Shown: piece after piece, positions 8,687 through 17,505 of the stretch | How the letters are laid out: each line of letters begins with the position of its first letter | How positions within the stretch are numbered: the first letter of the stretch is position 1 | From: Pseudomonas sp. CFBP13508 | Lineage (GTDB): Bacteria; Pseudomonadota; Gammaproteobacteria; Pseudomonadales; Pseudomonadaceae | Reading direction: 5' to 3' | DNA length: 64,000 bases | NCBI RefSeq assembly: GCF_005233515.1 | Contig: NZ_QFZZ01000001.1 | Coordinates: 1-64,000 of the forward strand | Notes under the pieces: generated by a model | Databases searched by the model: none | Seen by the model: the letters and a program-made list of their open reading frames with translations, nothing else | Told to the model about the DNA's origin: nothing | Translations under genes and position numbers: made by a program

Positions 8687-9316
8687 ATGACCACTCCAAC
8701 CTACAACCGCCTGAACAAAGACGACGCTATCGTGCTGCTGGTGGATCACCAGACCGGTCTGATCTCGCTGGTGCAGGACTTCTCGCCGAACGAGTTCAAG
8801 AACAACGTGCTGGCGCTGGCGGATCTGGCCAGGTTTTTCGACTTGCCGACGATCCTCACCACCAGCTTCGAGCAAGGCCCGAACGGCCCGCTGGTACCAG
8901 AGCTGAAAGAGATGTTCCCGGACGCGCCATACATCGCTCGTCCAGGCCAGATCAATGCCTGGGACAACGAGGACTTCGTCAAGGCGATCAAGGCCACCGG
9001 GCGCAAGCAGATCATCATTGCCGGTGTGGTAACGGATGTCTGTGTAGCGTTCCCGACCCTGTCGGCACTGGCGGAAGGCTTTGACGTGTTTGTGGTCACC
9101 GATGCGTCCGGCACCTTCAACACCACCGTGCAGCAAGCCGCATGGAGCCGCATGACTCAGGCCGGCGCACAGATGATGAACTGGTTCTCGGTGGCCTGTG
9201 AGCTGCACCGCGACTGGCGCAACGACATTGAAGGCCTGGGCAATCTGTTGTCGCAGCGCATTCCCAACTACCGCAACCTGATGAACAGCTACTCGGCGTT
9301 GACGCAGCAGAAGTAA
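8687..9316 (+). CDS. YcaC-type isochorismatase-like hydrolase, copy 1
   Basis: The 209-residue protein belongs to the isochorismatase-like cysteine hydrolases of the YcaC type. Asp20 (LLVDHQTG) and the nucleophile Cys119 (VVTDVCVAF) are visible. Substrates of YcaC are not established; relatives hydrolyse amides such as nicotinamide. It differs from the copy at 17506-18135 by one residue (Arg49 versus Lys49), while about thirty, nearly all synonymous, base changes separate the coding regions. Confidence 0.9.
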   Translation: MTTPTYNRLNKDDAIVLLVDHQTGLISLVQDFSPNEFKNNVLALADLARFFDLPTILTTSFEQGPNGPLVPELKEMFPDAPYIARPGQINAWDNEDFVKAIKATGRKQIIIAGVVTDVCVAFPTLSALAEGFDVFVVTDASGTFNTTVQQAAWSRMTQAGAQMMNWFSVACELHRDWRNDIEGLGNLLSQRIPNYRNLMNSYSALTQQK

Positions 9317-9332
9317 GCGTTAAATCCAAAGC

Positions 9333-9360
9333 AAAAGCCTGCCTCGAAAGCAGGCTTTTT
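9333..9360 (+). terminator. Rho-independent terminator
   Basis: The stem AAGCCTGC/GCAGGCTT with loop CTCGAAA is followed by a T-run, shortly after the hydrolase stop codon. Confidence 0.85.
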
Positions 9361-9461
9361 GCGTTTTCTACAGAACGCCGTTCGTCCATTGCCGGGCACT
9401 TGTCACGCAAGGGCATTTCACACGCTCAGGTACACATCTTTTGATCACCTCGGAGACCGAC

Positions 9462-9662
9462 ATGGACATTGATGAAAACGCACCTGGCAACCAGTCGCAA
9501 CAGGCCGTGACGCGCACCACCGACAACGAGACCGGGCACGATCCCCAGCGCGAAAACCCCGAGGTGCCTTTGCCGCCGGACGACGAGGCACCTGTGGAAG
9601 AAGACATGTCGGATGTGGATGCGGCCAATTCGGTTTCGACGGAGCATCCGCCGTCACGCTGA
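9462..9662 (+). CDS. Small acidic, probably disordered protein
   Basis: The 66-residue product is rich in Asp, Glu, Pro, Asn and Gln, has no hydrophobic core and is probably disordered. GGAG precedes the ATG at 9462. I recognise no family. In composition it resembles the small acidic protein at 20349-20576. Confidence 0.55.
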   Translation: MDIDENAPGNQSQQAVTRTTDNETGHDPQRENPEVPLPPDDEAPVEEDMSDVDAANSVSTEHPPSR

Positions 9663-9710
9663 CCGTGCTGTTTGAAGGGGAACGCTCCCTATGATGGTCA
9701 ACCCGGACAG

Positions 9711-9750
9711 TTCCCTCTCCTCGGGGAGAGGGCTAGGGTGAGGGGCTTTC
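9711..9750. repeat. Pseudomonas intergenic repeat (CCCTCTCC/GGAGAGGG type)
   Basis: The hairpin CCCTCTCC-4-GGAGAGGG followed by GGCTAGGGTGAGGGG is, from memory, a widespread intergenic element in Pseudomonas. The stop codon of the leftward XRE-cupin gene lies inside it, so it probably serves as transcript end. Confidence 0.6.
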
Positions 9751-10359
9751 CCTGGCACCCTGATGCAGTTCAGTCACTGACATCGTGAAGACCAGTTTCG
9801 CTCGCCCATGGTTGGCATACCCATGCGCCACATCGGTCCGCGCCACCGCCGAACACCCAGGCCCGACAATCAGCTCGGCATCGCCAACTTGCAGATGCAA
9901 CGTGCCTTTTTCGACATGAAACAACTCGGTGGTGCCATTCGGGTGACCAGCTGAAGAAAACGACTCGCCAGGAAACAGCTCCCAGCGCCACAACTCCAGC
10001 ATGTTCGGGCCGCTGGTGCCGGCCAGCAGGCGCGCCGATCCGCCCAGTTCACCGGTCCATAGCGTGGGGATGTCATCACTGTCGATAAGATGCGCCGTCG
10101 GGGTGGCGGCGACATTGACGAAGTCCGCCACGGACAAGCCCAGCGCCGCAGCGATCTTGCACAGCGTTGCGATGCTCGGATTGGCCGAGCCTTTCTCGAT
10201 CTCGACCACCATGCCTTTGCTCACGCCCGAGCGTCGGGACAGTTCGTCGAGCGTGATGCCCTGTTGTTTGCGCGCCTGTTTGAGCGTGCGCGACACCGCC
10301 GCGCTGACGGTCTCGACATCGGCGCCGGCTTCGGTCGATATATTGACTTTCTTGGTCAT
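9733..10359 (-). CDS. XRE family regulator with C-terminal cupin domain
   Basis: The 208-residue protein combines an N-terminal Cro/CI helix-turn-helix (ITLDELSRRSGVSKGMVVEIE, about residues 35-56) with a cupin sensor domain (about 120-205; HPNGTTELFHVEKGTL and AHGYANHG strands). Members such as PuuR sense small ligands through the cupin and repress linked genes. It is divergent from the adjacent B3/4-domain gene with only about 46 bp between them, so that gene is its likely target. Confidence 0.88.
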   Translation of the reverse strand: MTKKVNISTEAGADVETVSAAVSRTLKQARKQQGITLDELSRRSGVSKGMVVEIEKGSANPSIATLCKIAAALGLSVADFVNVAATPTAHLIDSDDIPTLWTGELGGSARLLAGTSGPNMLELWRWELFPGESFSSAGHPNGTTELFHVEKGTLHLQVGDAELIVGPGCSAVARTDVAHGYANHGRAKLVFTMSVTELHQGARESPSP

Positions 10360-10405
10360 TGATCGCTAGCATCGTTTGAAATTCGGGTATGAGGGGGATT
10401 CTGGG

Positions 10406-11101
10406 ATGCTGTCTGTCGTGCCGTCAATCGATCCGGCTGTTGCGCAACTCGCGCCGGGCTTCAGAGCGCTGAGTATTGTCGTGCAAGCGGCGCCGATTAC
10501 TCAGGCTTACGTGGCCGATGAAGCCTTGGCCAAAGCCTGTCAGACCGTCGCCAACGGTGGTCCGGCGTGGGCGCATGCGCATCTTCAGGCCTGGGCTGAC
10601 GTGTTTCGCCAGTTCGGCGCCAAACCGCAGCGCACGCCTTGCTCGGCCGAGGCACTGCGCAAGCGTGTGTTGCGCGACGGCAACTTGCCGAGCATTGATC
10701 CGGTTGTCGATCTCTACAACGCCATCAGTCTGGATTACGCGATTCCCGTGGGGGGCGAGAATGCCGAGGCCTACGTCGGCTCGCCGCGTCTGGTCGTCGC
10801 CGATGGCAGCGAGCCGTTCGACACGATGAAGGAAGGCCTGCCCGCGCACGAGTTTCCGGATGCCGGCGAAGTGGTCTGGCGCGATGACCAAGGCGTGACC
10901 TGCCGGCGCTGGAACTGGCGCCAAGGCGTGCGAACCCGCCTCGATGCGCAGGCGCAGCACATGTGGTTCATCCTCGAAAGCCTGCCGACGATGCCGCTGG
11001 AAGCGCTGACCGAGGCGGGCGACAAGCTCATCGAAGGATTGCAGCAAATGATGCCCGGCGCCGAGATCGAAAGCATGTTGATCGGGCCGGGGGCGCGTTA
11101 G
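10406..11101 (+). CDS. B3/4 (tRNA-synthetase-like) domain protein
   Basis: The 231-residue protein matches the stand-alone B3/4 domain family, related to the part of the phenylalanyl-tRNA synthetase beta subunit that contains the editing site. The recognisable stretch runs from DLYNAISLDYAIPVGGE (about 110-126) to the CRRWNWRQG segment. Free-standing members may hydrolyse mischarged aminoacyl-tRNA, which is not shown here. I chose the ATG at 10406; a TTG ten codons upstream is possible. It is divergent from the XRE-cupin regulator, its likely controller. Confidence 0.78.
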   Translation: MLSVVPSIDPAVAQLAPGFRALSIVVQAAPITQAYVADEALAKACQTVANGGPAWAHAHLQAWADVFRQFGAKPQRTPCSAEALRKRVLRDGNLPSIDPVVDLYNAISLDYAIPVGGENAEAYVGSPRLVVADGSEPFDTMKEGLPAHEFPDAGEVVWRDDQGVTCRRWNWRQGVRTRLDAQAQHMWFILESLPTMPLEALTEAGDKLIEGLQQMMPGAEIESMLIGPGAR

Positions 11102-11148
11102 GTTGGATATGAGTGCCAGCCCGTTTCGTCAGCGGCACCGCGATTCCC

Positions 11149-11629
11149 TGTGGGAGCCTGCTCGAGAAGGCGGCGGCACATTCAACATCTTTGCCGGCTG
11201 ATCCACCGCTTTCGCGAGCAAGCTCGCTCCCACAGTGTTCCGTGTTGACCAATGATTTGGTGGTGCTACAACCTCTGTGGGAGCGGGCCTGCTCGCGAAG
11301 ACGGCGGCACATTCAACATCTTTGCCGGCTGACCCAGCGCTTTCGCGGGCAGGCTCGCTCCCACAATGTTCCGTGTTGACCAATGATTTGGTGGTGCAAC
11401 CAAACCCTGTGGCAGCGGGCTTGCCCGCGAAGACGGCGGTACATCCAAAATCTTTGCCGGCTGATCCACCGCTTTCGCGAGCAAGCTCGCTCCCACAATG
11501 TTCCGTGTTGACCAATGATTTGGTGGTGCCACAACCCCCTGTGGGAGCGGGCTTGCCCGCGAAGACGGCGGTACATTCAACATCATGTTCGCCTGACCCT
11601 GCGCTTTCGCGAGCAGGCTAGCTGCCACA
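11149..11629. repeat. Tandem array of four REPINs
   Basis: Four paired REP elements lie at about 11149-11234, 11276-11365, 11408-11497 and 11540-11629. Each starts with [17 protein letters not shown] sequence, ends with the inverted GCTCGCTCCCACA-type sequence, and has a shared spacer with ACATTCAACATCTTTGCC. Units are joined by a conserved GTTGACCAATGATTTGGTGG linker, giving a period of 131-132 bp. REPINs are dispersed in trans by RAYT transposases; no RAYT gene is in this window. The array fills the whole intergenic space. Confidence 0.92.
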
Positions 11630-11644
11630 GATTGACTCCGGGTC

Positions 11645-12382
11645 TCAGTAAGGGCTCGCCGTTGGGCGGACGATCAGTTCGCTGACGTCGACATCTGCCG
11701 GTTGTTCAACGGCGTAGGCAATCGCGCGGGCGATGGCTTCGGCGGGGATGGCGATCTTGCGGAATGACTTCATCTCTTCGCGGCCGCCTTCATCGGAAAT
11801 GCTCTCGGCCAGTTCCGATTCAGTAACGCCCGGTGCGATGACGGTGACGCGGATATCGCCGCCCACCTCCTGACGCAAGCCTTCGGAAATCGCCCGTACC
11901 GCATATTTGGTCGCGCAGTACACCGCCGCAGTAGGGCTGACCGCGTAGGCGCCGATCGAGGCGATGTTGATGATCTGCCCGGCGCGCTGGCGCTGCATCA
12001 ACGGCAGGCTGGTGGCGATACCGTGGAGTACGCCACGGATGTTGACGTCGATCATGCGGTTCCACTCATCGACCTTCAGCGCATCCAGCCGTGACAACGG
12101 CATGACCCCGGCGTTGTTGACCAGCACATCGACGCGGCCGTAGTGCTCCACGGCAAAATCGACGAAGCGCTGCACATCCTGCTGATCGGTGACGTCCAGC
12201 GCGCGGAACTGCGCGTGGCCACCCGCGCCGTTGATCTCTTCGGCAATCACGGCCAGACGCTCGGTGCGCCGTGCACCCAACACCACTTTGGCGCCACGTT
12301 CGGCGAGCAGGCGTGCGGTGGCTTCGCCGATGCCGCTGCTGGCGCCGGTAATCACGATCACTTTGTCTTGAATGTTCAGCAT
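11645..12382 (-). CDS. SDR family oxidoreductase
   Basis: The 245-residue protein is a classical short-chain dehydrogenase: cofactor motif TGASSGIG (about 13-20), NNAG (about 90), and a catalytic Ser-Tyr-Lys set with YCATK (about 155-159). The Arg residues after the second beta strand (ARRTE) suggest NADP preference. It adjoins and points the same way as the AraC regulator upstream, which probably controls it. The substrate cannot be read. Confidence 0.88.
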   Translation of the reverse strand: MLNIQDKVIVITGASSGIGEATARLLAERGAKVVLGARRTERLAVIAEEINGAGGHAQFRALDVTDQQDVQRFVDFAVEHYGRVDVLVNNAGVMPLSRLDALKVDEWNRMIDVNIRGVLHGIATSLPLMQRQRAGQIINIASIGAYAVSPTAAVYCATKYAVRAISEGLRQEVGGDIRVTVIAPGVTESELAESISDEGGREEMKSFRKIAIPAEAIARAIAYAVEQPADVDVSELIVRPTASPY

Positions 12383-12508
12383 GATGTCGTCCTCTTCTGT
12401 GTGCCCGTGAGTGGGCTTGGAAGAAGATTAAGTGCGGGGGCTCATGGGCTATTAATCGATTCCTCCACGGGATTTGCCCAATTCTGCTGCATCGCTTTTG
12501 GACAGGTT

Positions 12509-13465
12509 TCAGGCCCCGCGTGGCGCATCGCGGTAGGCACTTGGGGTGACGCCAACTTCGCGGCGGAACACCTGGGAAAAATGGCTGGGGCTGGAATAGC
12601 CAACCTCCAGGCCGATGTCGATCACGCTGCCTGCGGTCTCCAGCAACAGATGACGCGCGCGGCTCATGCGCAGGCGGATGAAGTATTGCGAGGGCGATAA
12701 ACCGGTGGCGCGCTTGAAGGTGCGGCTGAAGTGGTAGTCGCTCAGCCCGGCGATGGCGGCCAGATGACTGAGGCTGAAATCCTCCGCCAGATTCGCATTC
12801 ATGGCTTCGATCACCCGGCGCAGTTTGTAGGCGGGCAGGGCGTTGTCGCGGCGCGGGTTGCTGTCGGGGTCGAGGTAATGACGCAGCAGATGGATCGCCA
12901 ACGCCTGAGCCAGGCTGTGCACCAGCAGTGCGCTGGGTTGGCGCTGTTCGGTCAGTTCGATGCGCAGTTGCTCAAGGATGAAGCTGACCTGCTCGTCACG
13001 CGCACCGGACACATCGACAAACGTCACTGCACCGGCCTGTTCGCCGAACGCTTCGCGGGCCGCTTGTTCGATCAGGCCTAGGCCGAGGTAGAGGTGCATG
13101 ACTTCGAACACCTCGCAGCCTTCGGTCTGCCAGCGCATCTCGTAGGGTTCGCGGGTGTTGGTCAGGAAGAAGTCGCCCGCCGTGACCTGGCTCGCCTGCC
13201 ATTCTCCGCCCAACGAACGTTCTTCGACCCGGGCAGTGCCGGCCAATACCAGCACCAGCAGCGGTTCGGCCACGCACGGCACGCGGATCGGCTCGAGCAG
13301 GGTCTGATGGCGGAAGAGCTGCACCACTGCATCCTTGATCTGCGGCCGCGGCGTGGTCGTTTCCGCAATACCGGGCAGATGCTCCGGCATGGCTTCGGCG
13401 GCGATGCGCGCGGGCTGGCTGATTGTCGGTGTAGCGGGGCTGGCAGAGGGCACAGGACGCTCCAT
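12509..13465 (-). CDS. AraC family transcriptional regulator (cupin type)
   Basis: The 318-residue protein has a cupin-like ligand domain (about residues 35-190) and a C-terminal AraC/XylS DNA-binding domain with two helix-turn-helix motifs (FSLSHLAAIAGLSDYHFSRTFK and IDIGLEVGYSSPSHFSQVFR). It lies between two SDR genes, upstream of the leftward one and divergent from the rightward one, so it may govern both. The start is uncertain: I use the ATG at 13465, though an upstream TTG is open. Confidence 0.85.
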   Translation of the reverse strand: MERPVPSASPATPTISQPARIAAEAMPEHLPGIAETTTPRPQIKDAVVQLFRHQTLLEPIRVPCVAEPLLVLVLAGTARVEERSLGGEWQASQVTAGDFFLTNTREPYEMRWQTEGCEVFEVMHLYLGLGLIEQAAREAFGEQAGAVTFVDVSGARDEQVSFILEQLRIELTEQRQPSALLVHSLAQALAIHLLRHYLDPDSNPRRDNALPAYKLRRVIEAMNANLAEDFSLSHLAAIAGLSDYHFSRTFKRATGLSPSQYFIRLRMSRARHLLLETAGSVIDIGLEVGYSSPSHFSQVFRREVGVTPSAYRDAPRGA

Positions 13466-13648
13466 CAAAAGCTTTGGCTGCGAATGATTTTGAAGGTTAG
13501 GGCGGGCGAATGAGAAATTCCAGCGCAAAACTCCGACAGCCCCGGCAATCGCCCGAAAGCCCGGCGGCGGACAGTGCGCGACAGTGAAGCCGTGTTTACG
13601 ACCGCGCCATCAGGCGCAACACCGATTCGCTATCGAGGAGTTAAAACC

Positions 13649-14413
13649 ATGACTGATTTCAACCACACCCTGCCACAAGAAGTCGCCGGTAAAGTTGCAC
13701 TGGTCACTGGCGCGGCCAGTGGCATCGGCAAGGCGATTGCGCTGATGCTGCACTCTCGCGGCGCCAAGGTCATTGCCGAAGACCTCAATCCGGCTGTCGA
13801 AGAACTGGCCCGTCCCGATCTGGTGCCGCTGGTGGCGGACATCACCGAGGACGGCGCCGCCGAACGCGCAGTAGGCCTTGCCGTCGAGCAGTTCGGGCGC
13901 CTGGATATTCTGGTCAACAACGCCGGGATCATCATCAACAAAACCGTGATCGACATGAGCCGCGACGACTGGGAAAAGATCCAGGCAGTGAATGCCACGG
14001 CCGCCTTCCTGCACTGCCGCGAAGCGGTGAAGGCGATGATCCCGAACAAGTCCGGCGCGATCGTCAATATCGCTTCCTATGCGTCGTACTTTGCCTTTCC
14101 GACCATTGCCGCCTACACCGCTTCCAAAGGTGCGCTGGCACAACTGACCCGCACGCTGGCCCTGGAAGTCATCGAGCACGGCATTCGCGTCAACGCCATC
14201 GGCGTCGGCGATGTGGTGACTAATATCCTTAATGACGTGGTCGAGGATGGCCCGGGCTTCCTCGCGCAACACGGTGAAGCGGCGCCGATCGGTCGGGCGG
14301 CGCAGCCGGAAGAGATCGCCGAGATCGTGACCTTTCTGGCCTCCGACCGCGCCAGTTTCATGGTCGGCTCGGTGGTCATGGCCGATGGCGGCATGACGGT
14401 AACGGCGGGTTGA
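13649..14413 (+). CDS. SDR family oxidoreductase
   Basis: The 254-residue protein is a classical SDR with TGAASGIG (about 22-29), NNAG (about 93), Ser in VNIASYASY and YTASK (about 160-164), plus a C-terminal SDRASFMVG segment typical of the FabG-like branch. CGAGGAG lies before the ATG. It is divergent from the AraC regulator gene at 12509-13465, its likely controller. Confidence 0.88.
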   Translation: MTDFNHTLPQEVAGKVALVTGAASGIGKAIALMLHSRGAKVIAEDLNPAVEELARPDLVPLVADITEDGAAERAVGLAVEQFGRLDILVNNAGIIINKTVIDMSRDDWEKIQAVNATAAFLHCREAVKAMIPNKSGAIVNIASYASYFAFPTIAAYTASKGALAQLTRTLALEVIEHGIRVNAIGVGDVVTNILNDVVEDGPGFLAQHGEAAPIGRAAQPEEIAEIVTFLASDRASFMVGSVVMADGGMTVTAG

Positions 14414-14432
14414 TAGTGGCGTGAGAAGCCAA

Positions 14433-14454
14433 GGGCGCGTGTGATAACGCGCCC
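14433..14454 (+). terminator. Hairpin after SDR gene
   Basis: A perfect eight-base stem GGGCGCGT/ACGCGCCC with a six-base loop lies 20 bases after the SDR stop. The T-run is weak. Confidence 0.55.
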
Positions 14455-14587
14455 ATGGCTTTGCCAGTAAGACGAGCACGCAGAATCAGGCAAATCTGCA
14501 GCATCTTTGATCTAGTCGCCGCTGGATAAAACTGGCTAATCTTCCTCCGCGGTTGACCCACCTTCGTCTGCTTTCGAGGCCCATTGC

Positions 14588-15505
14588 ATGGATAACCACG
14601 ACGCTTCCATTCTTCACGACACGGCGGTGTATCGCGCCGAACTGGTGCGCCTGCTGACTCAACGCTTCGATGCGCCAGGCACCTACGAAACGGCGATTGC
14701 GCCGCTGCACGTGATCCGTCTCGATGGGCCGTCCGAGCTGATTCACGTGGTGCACCGGCCGGCGCTGTGCCTGATCGTGCAGGGGCGCAAGGAAGTCGGG
14801 CTGGGTGACGAACGTTTCCTCTACGACCCGCTGAATTACCTGGTGGTGTCGGTGACGTTGCCGGTGTCGGGACGGGTGATCGAAGCCTCGCCCGAGGCGC
14901 CGTATTTTTGCGTACGGCTGGATTTCGATCCGGCGCAACTGACGCAACTGATTGCCGAGTCGCCGCTGACCGGCATGCCACAGGACGGCGGGCGCGGGAT
15001 GTTTCTCGACAAGATCGACGTGACCCTGCTCGACACCATGCTGCGTCTGGTGCGCCTGCTGGATAATCCGCGCGACATCGGCATGCTCGCGCCGATGGCG
15101 TTGCGCGAGGTGTATTACCGCCTGCTGCGCGGCCAGCACGGGCATCTGCTGTATGAAATCGCCGTCAACGATTCGCAGACCCACCGGGTCACGCGCGCTA
15201 TCGACTGGCTGAACAAGAATTTCACCGAGCCGCTGCGTATCGACGCGCTGGCGCAGGTGGCCAACCTGAGCAACTCGGCGCTGCATCACCGCTTCAAAGC
15301 CGTCACCGCCATGAGCCCGCTGCAATATCAAAAACAGCTGCGCCTGCAAGAGGCACGGCGGCTGATCATCAATGAAGGGCTGGACGTGTCCAGCGCCTGC
15401 TACCGCGTCGGCTACGAAAGCGCTTCGCAATTCAGCCGCGAATACAACCGCCAGTTCGGCTGCCCGCCGTCCAAGGAACTCAGCCGCCTGCGTCAGACCG
15501 GCTGA
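14588..15505 (+). CDS. AraC family transcriptional regulator (AraC_N type)
   Basis: The 305-residue protein has the N-terminal domain of the AraC_N type (LCLIVQGRKEV near residue 60) and a C-terminal AraC DNA-binding domain (LRIDALAQVANLSNSALHHRFK and VSSACYRVGYESASQFSREY). Such regulators are often linked to SDR or aldo-keto reductase genes, as here. It ends directly against the stop of the convergent LysR gene. Confidence 0.88.
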   Translation: MDNHDASILHDTAVYRAELVRLLTQRFDAPGTYETAIAPLHVIRLDGPSELIHVVHRPALCLIVQGRKEVGLGDERFLYDPLNYLVVSVTLPVSGRVIEASPEAPYFCVRLDFDPAQLTQLIAESPLTGMPQDGGRGMFLDKIDVTLLDTMLRLVRLLDNPRDIGMLAPMALREVYYRLLRGQHGHLLYEIAVNDSQTHRVTRAIDWLNKNFTEPLRIDALAQVANLSNSALHHRFKAVTAMSPLQYQKQLRLQEARRLIINEGLDVSSACYRVGYESASQFSREYNRQFGCPPSKELSRLRQTG

Positions 15506-16435
15506 TTACCGCGCGGGTCCCGCCCATTCATCACGAAACCCCAGCAGAAAATCCACAAACGCCCGCACCCGTTGCGGCACATAGCGGCCGTGCGGGTAGA
15601 GCAGGGTGTAGGGGCGCGAACGTCCGGTGTACGGTTGCAGCACTTCAATCAGGCGGCCATCGGCGAGTTCCTGCTCGACGATGAAACGGTAAGTCTGAAA
15701 CAGCCCGGCGCCGTGCTTGGCCAGCGTCACACCGCCGAGCACGTCATCGGAGCAGGAATAGCCACCGTCGGAAATCACTTCCAGGTCCCGGCCGTTTTCC
15801 TGAAACAGCCAGGAAATCCGCCGCCCGCTGCTGGGCAATTCGAACTGGATGCACTCATGCGCGATGAGATCGTCCAGCGTCTGCGGCGTGCCGGCTCTAT
15901 GCAGATATTCAGGGGCGGCGACCACCACCAGGGCGGCGTCTTCCAGCAAGCGCGCGATCAGCGTCGAGTCCGGTTGTGCGCGCACGCGTATCGCCAGGTC
16001 GTAGCCCTCTTCAACGAAGTCGATATTGCGGTTGCCCAAGTGCACGTCGACCGTGACCTCGGGGTACAACGCGCGAAATTTCGGCAGCAGCGGCAGGATG
16101 CGGTGATGCCCGTAGGTGGTAGGCAGGCTGATGCGCAGTCGCCCCGACGGCGAAGTCTGCGCACCCATGACTTCCTGCTGCGCTTCAACCAGTTGCGTCA
16201 GCGCCTGGCTGCATTGTTCGAAGAAGCTCCGGCCGGCGTCGGTGAGGCGAATGCTGCGCGTGGTGCGCGCGAACAGTCGCGAACCCAGGCGTTGCTCCAG
16301 ACGCAGAATCGACCGGCTCACTGCGGCCGGCGTGACCCCGGCCAGTTGCGCGGCGGCGGTGAAGCTGCCGGCTTCGGCGGCCAGGCAGAACAGTTCGATA
16401 CTGCCTAACTGCAAATCTTCAAAATGGCGTTTCAT
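15506..16435 (-). CDS. LysR family transcriptional regulator
   Basis: The 309-residue protein has an N-terminal winged helix-turn-helix (SFTAAAQLAGVTPAAVSRSI, about 25-44) and a LysR effector-binding domain. The start MKRHFEDLQLG is typical of the CrgA/DmlR-like branch. It lies downstream of, and in the same direction as, an SDR gene (16530-17240) whose expression it may control. The coding regions of this gene and the AraC gene end back to back without spacing. Confidence 0.9.
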   Translation of the reverse strand: MKRHFEDLQLGSIELFCLAAEAGSFTAAAQLAGVTPAAVSRSILRLEQRLGSRLFARTTRSIRLTDAGRSFFEQCSQALTQLVEAQQEVMGAQTSPSGRLRISLPTTYGHHRILPLLPKFRALYPEVTVDVHLGNRNIDFVEEGYDLAIRVRAQPDSTLIARLLEDAALVVVAAPEYLHRAGTPQTLDDLIAHECIQFELPSSGRRISWLFQENGRDLEVISDGGYSCSDDVLGGVTLAKHGAGLFQTYRFIVEQELADGRLIEVLQPYTGRSRPYTLLYPHGRYVPQRVRAFVDFLLGFRDEWAGPAR

Positions 16436-16490
16436 TGTGGCTCGCACCGAGGATCGACGGACGTTCATCCTCTGTGTACCACAACCAACG

Positions 16491-16516
16491 ACGCCGCCGG
16501 TATCCACCGGCGGCGT
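16491..16516 (-). terminator. Strong hairpin after SDR gene
   Basis: A perfect eleven-base stem ACGCCGCCGGT/ACCGGCGGCGT with loop ATCC lies 14 bases beyond the leftward SDR stop. No T-run is present, so it may be a processing or partial termination site. Confidence 0.5.
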
Positions 16517-16529
16517 TGCAGGGTTTCGA

Positions 16530-17240
16530 TCAATGGCCGGCGCTCTGGCCACCGTCGACATGCAGGATCTCGCCAGTGACGAAATTTGCCCCGTCGAGGT
16601 AGAGGATCGCTTGCACGATGTCGTCGATTTCGCCCATGTGGCCGACCGGGTGCAGGCTGCCCAGCGCCTGATGGGTTTCCTCAGCGTGCATCGGCGTCTT
16701 GATGATGCCCGGCGACACGGCGTTGACCCGAATGCCACGCTTGGCGTACTCGATGGCCAGGGATTTGGTCGCGGCGTTGATGCCGCCCTTGGTAAGCGAC
16801 GCCAATACCGAAGGCACGCCGTCGATTGCATGATCGACCAGGCTGGTGGTCACGCTGACGACGTGGCCGCTGCCGTGTTTTTCCATCTCGGCGATGGCCA
16901 GTTGCGAGATGTAGAAGAAGCCGCTCATGTTGGTCGCCACGACCTGGGCATAGTCCGCCTGGCTGTAAGCGGTGAACGGCTTGGCCAGAAAGATCCCGGC
17001 ATTGTTGACCAGCGTATCGACGCGACCGAAGCGGGCAACAGCGGCGCGAATCACGCGCTCGGCGGTTTGCGGATCGGCAATGTCGCCGGCGACGGTCAGG
17101 ACATCCGGGTCGCTCGACTCTTTGATCGAGCGCGAGGTGGCGACCACTTGATGGCCAAGGGCGCGAAAGCCTTCGACCAGACCTGCACCAATGCCTTGCG
17201 AGGCGCCGGTGATGACAACTACTTTTTTCGATGTGCTCAT
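16530..17240 (-). CDS. SDR family oxidoreductase
   Basis: The 236-residue protein has TGASQGIG (about 12-19), NNAG (about 84), a Ser near TTSLVDHA, and a C-terminal GQSAGH. At the expected YxxxK place the sequence reads VLASLTKGG, so the usual catalytic Tyr appears replaced while the Lys is kept. This would weaken the standard SDR mechanism. It precedes the LysR gene on the same strand. Confidence 0.82.
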   Translation of the reverse strand: MSTSKKVVVITGASQGIGAGLVEGFRALGHQVVATSRSIKESSDPDVLTVAGDIADPQTAERVIRAAVARFGRVDTLVNNAGIFLAKPFTAYSQADYAQVVATNMSGFFYISQLAIAEMEKHGSGHVVSVTTSLVDHAIDGVPSVLASLTKGGINAATKSLAIEYAKRGIRVNAVSPGIIKTPMHAEETHQALGSLHPVGHMGEIDDIVQAILYLDGANFVTGEILHVDGGQSAGH

Positions 17241-17390
17241 GATGATTTCCTCTGTCGCTGGCCCGTCAGGATGGCGGGTGGCTGTTGGAGGAGACTTTAG
17301 GAAGTTGTGCCGAGTTGATAAATGGGGGCTGAGGTACATCATTTGTACTGTGGTGTATCTAATCAGAGCGGGCCTCGAATGATTGTCCCG

Positions 17391-17505
17391 TTTGAGTGGA
17401 CGGTGAAACGCTTTTCAGCCGATTTATCCCTTTGCTGTGCGTCAGTAATCTGTACCCAACTTGAACGCAACAACAAAACTTCAAACTTGAAAAGGGACGC
17501 ACACC
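17391..17505 (+). repeat. Leader of YcaC gene, copy 2 (duplicated)
   Basis: This is the second occurrence of the roughly 115-bp leader found at 8572-8686, with one visible change (A for G) four bases before the start codon. Sequence further upstream is unrelated, which marks the left edge of the duplicated unit. Confidence 0.85.

Noticed and set aside
11149..11629. Possible CRISPR array because of regular repeats
   Set aside because: The period is 131-132 bp with inverted REP pairs and nearly identical spacers, and no cas genes are present.
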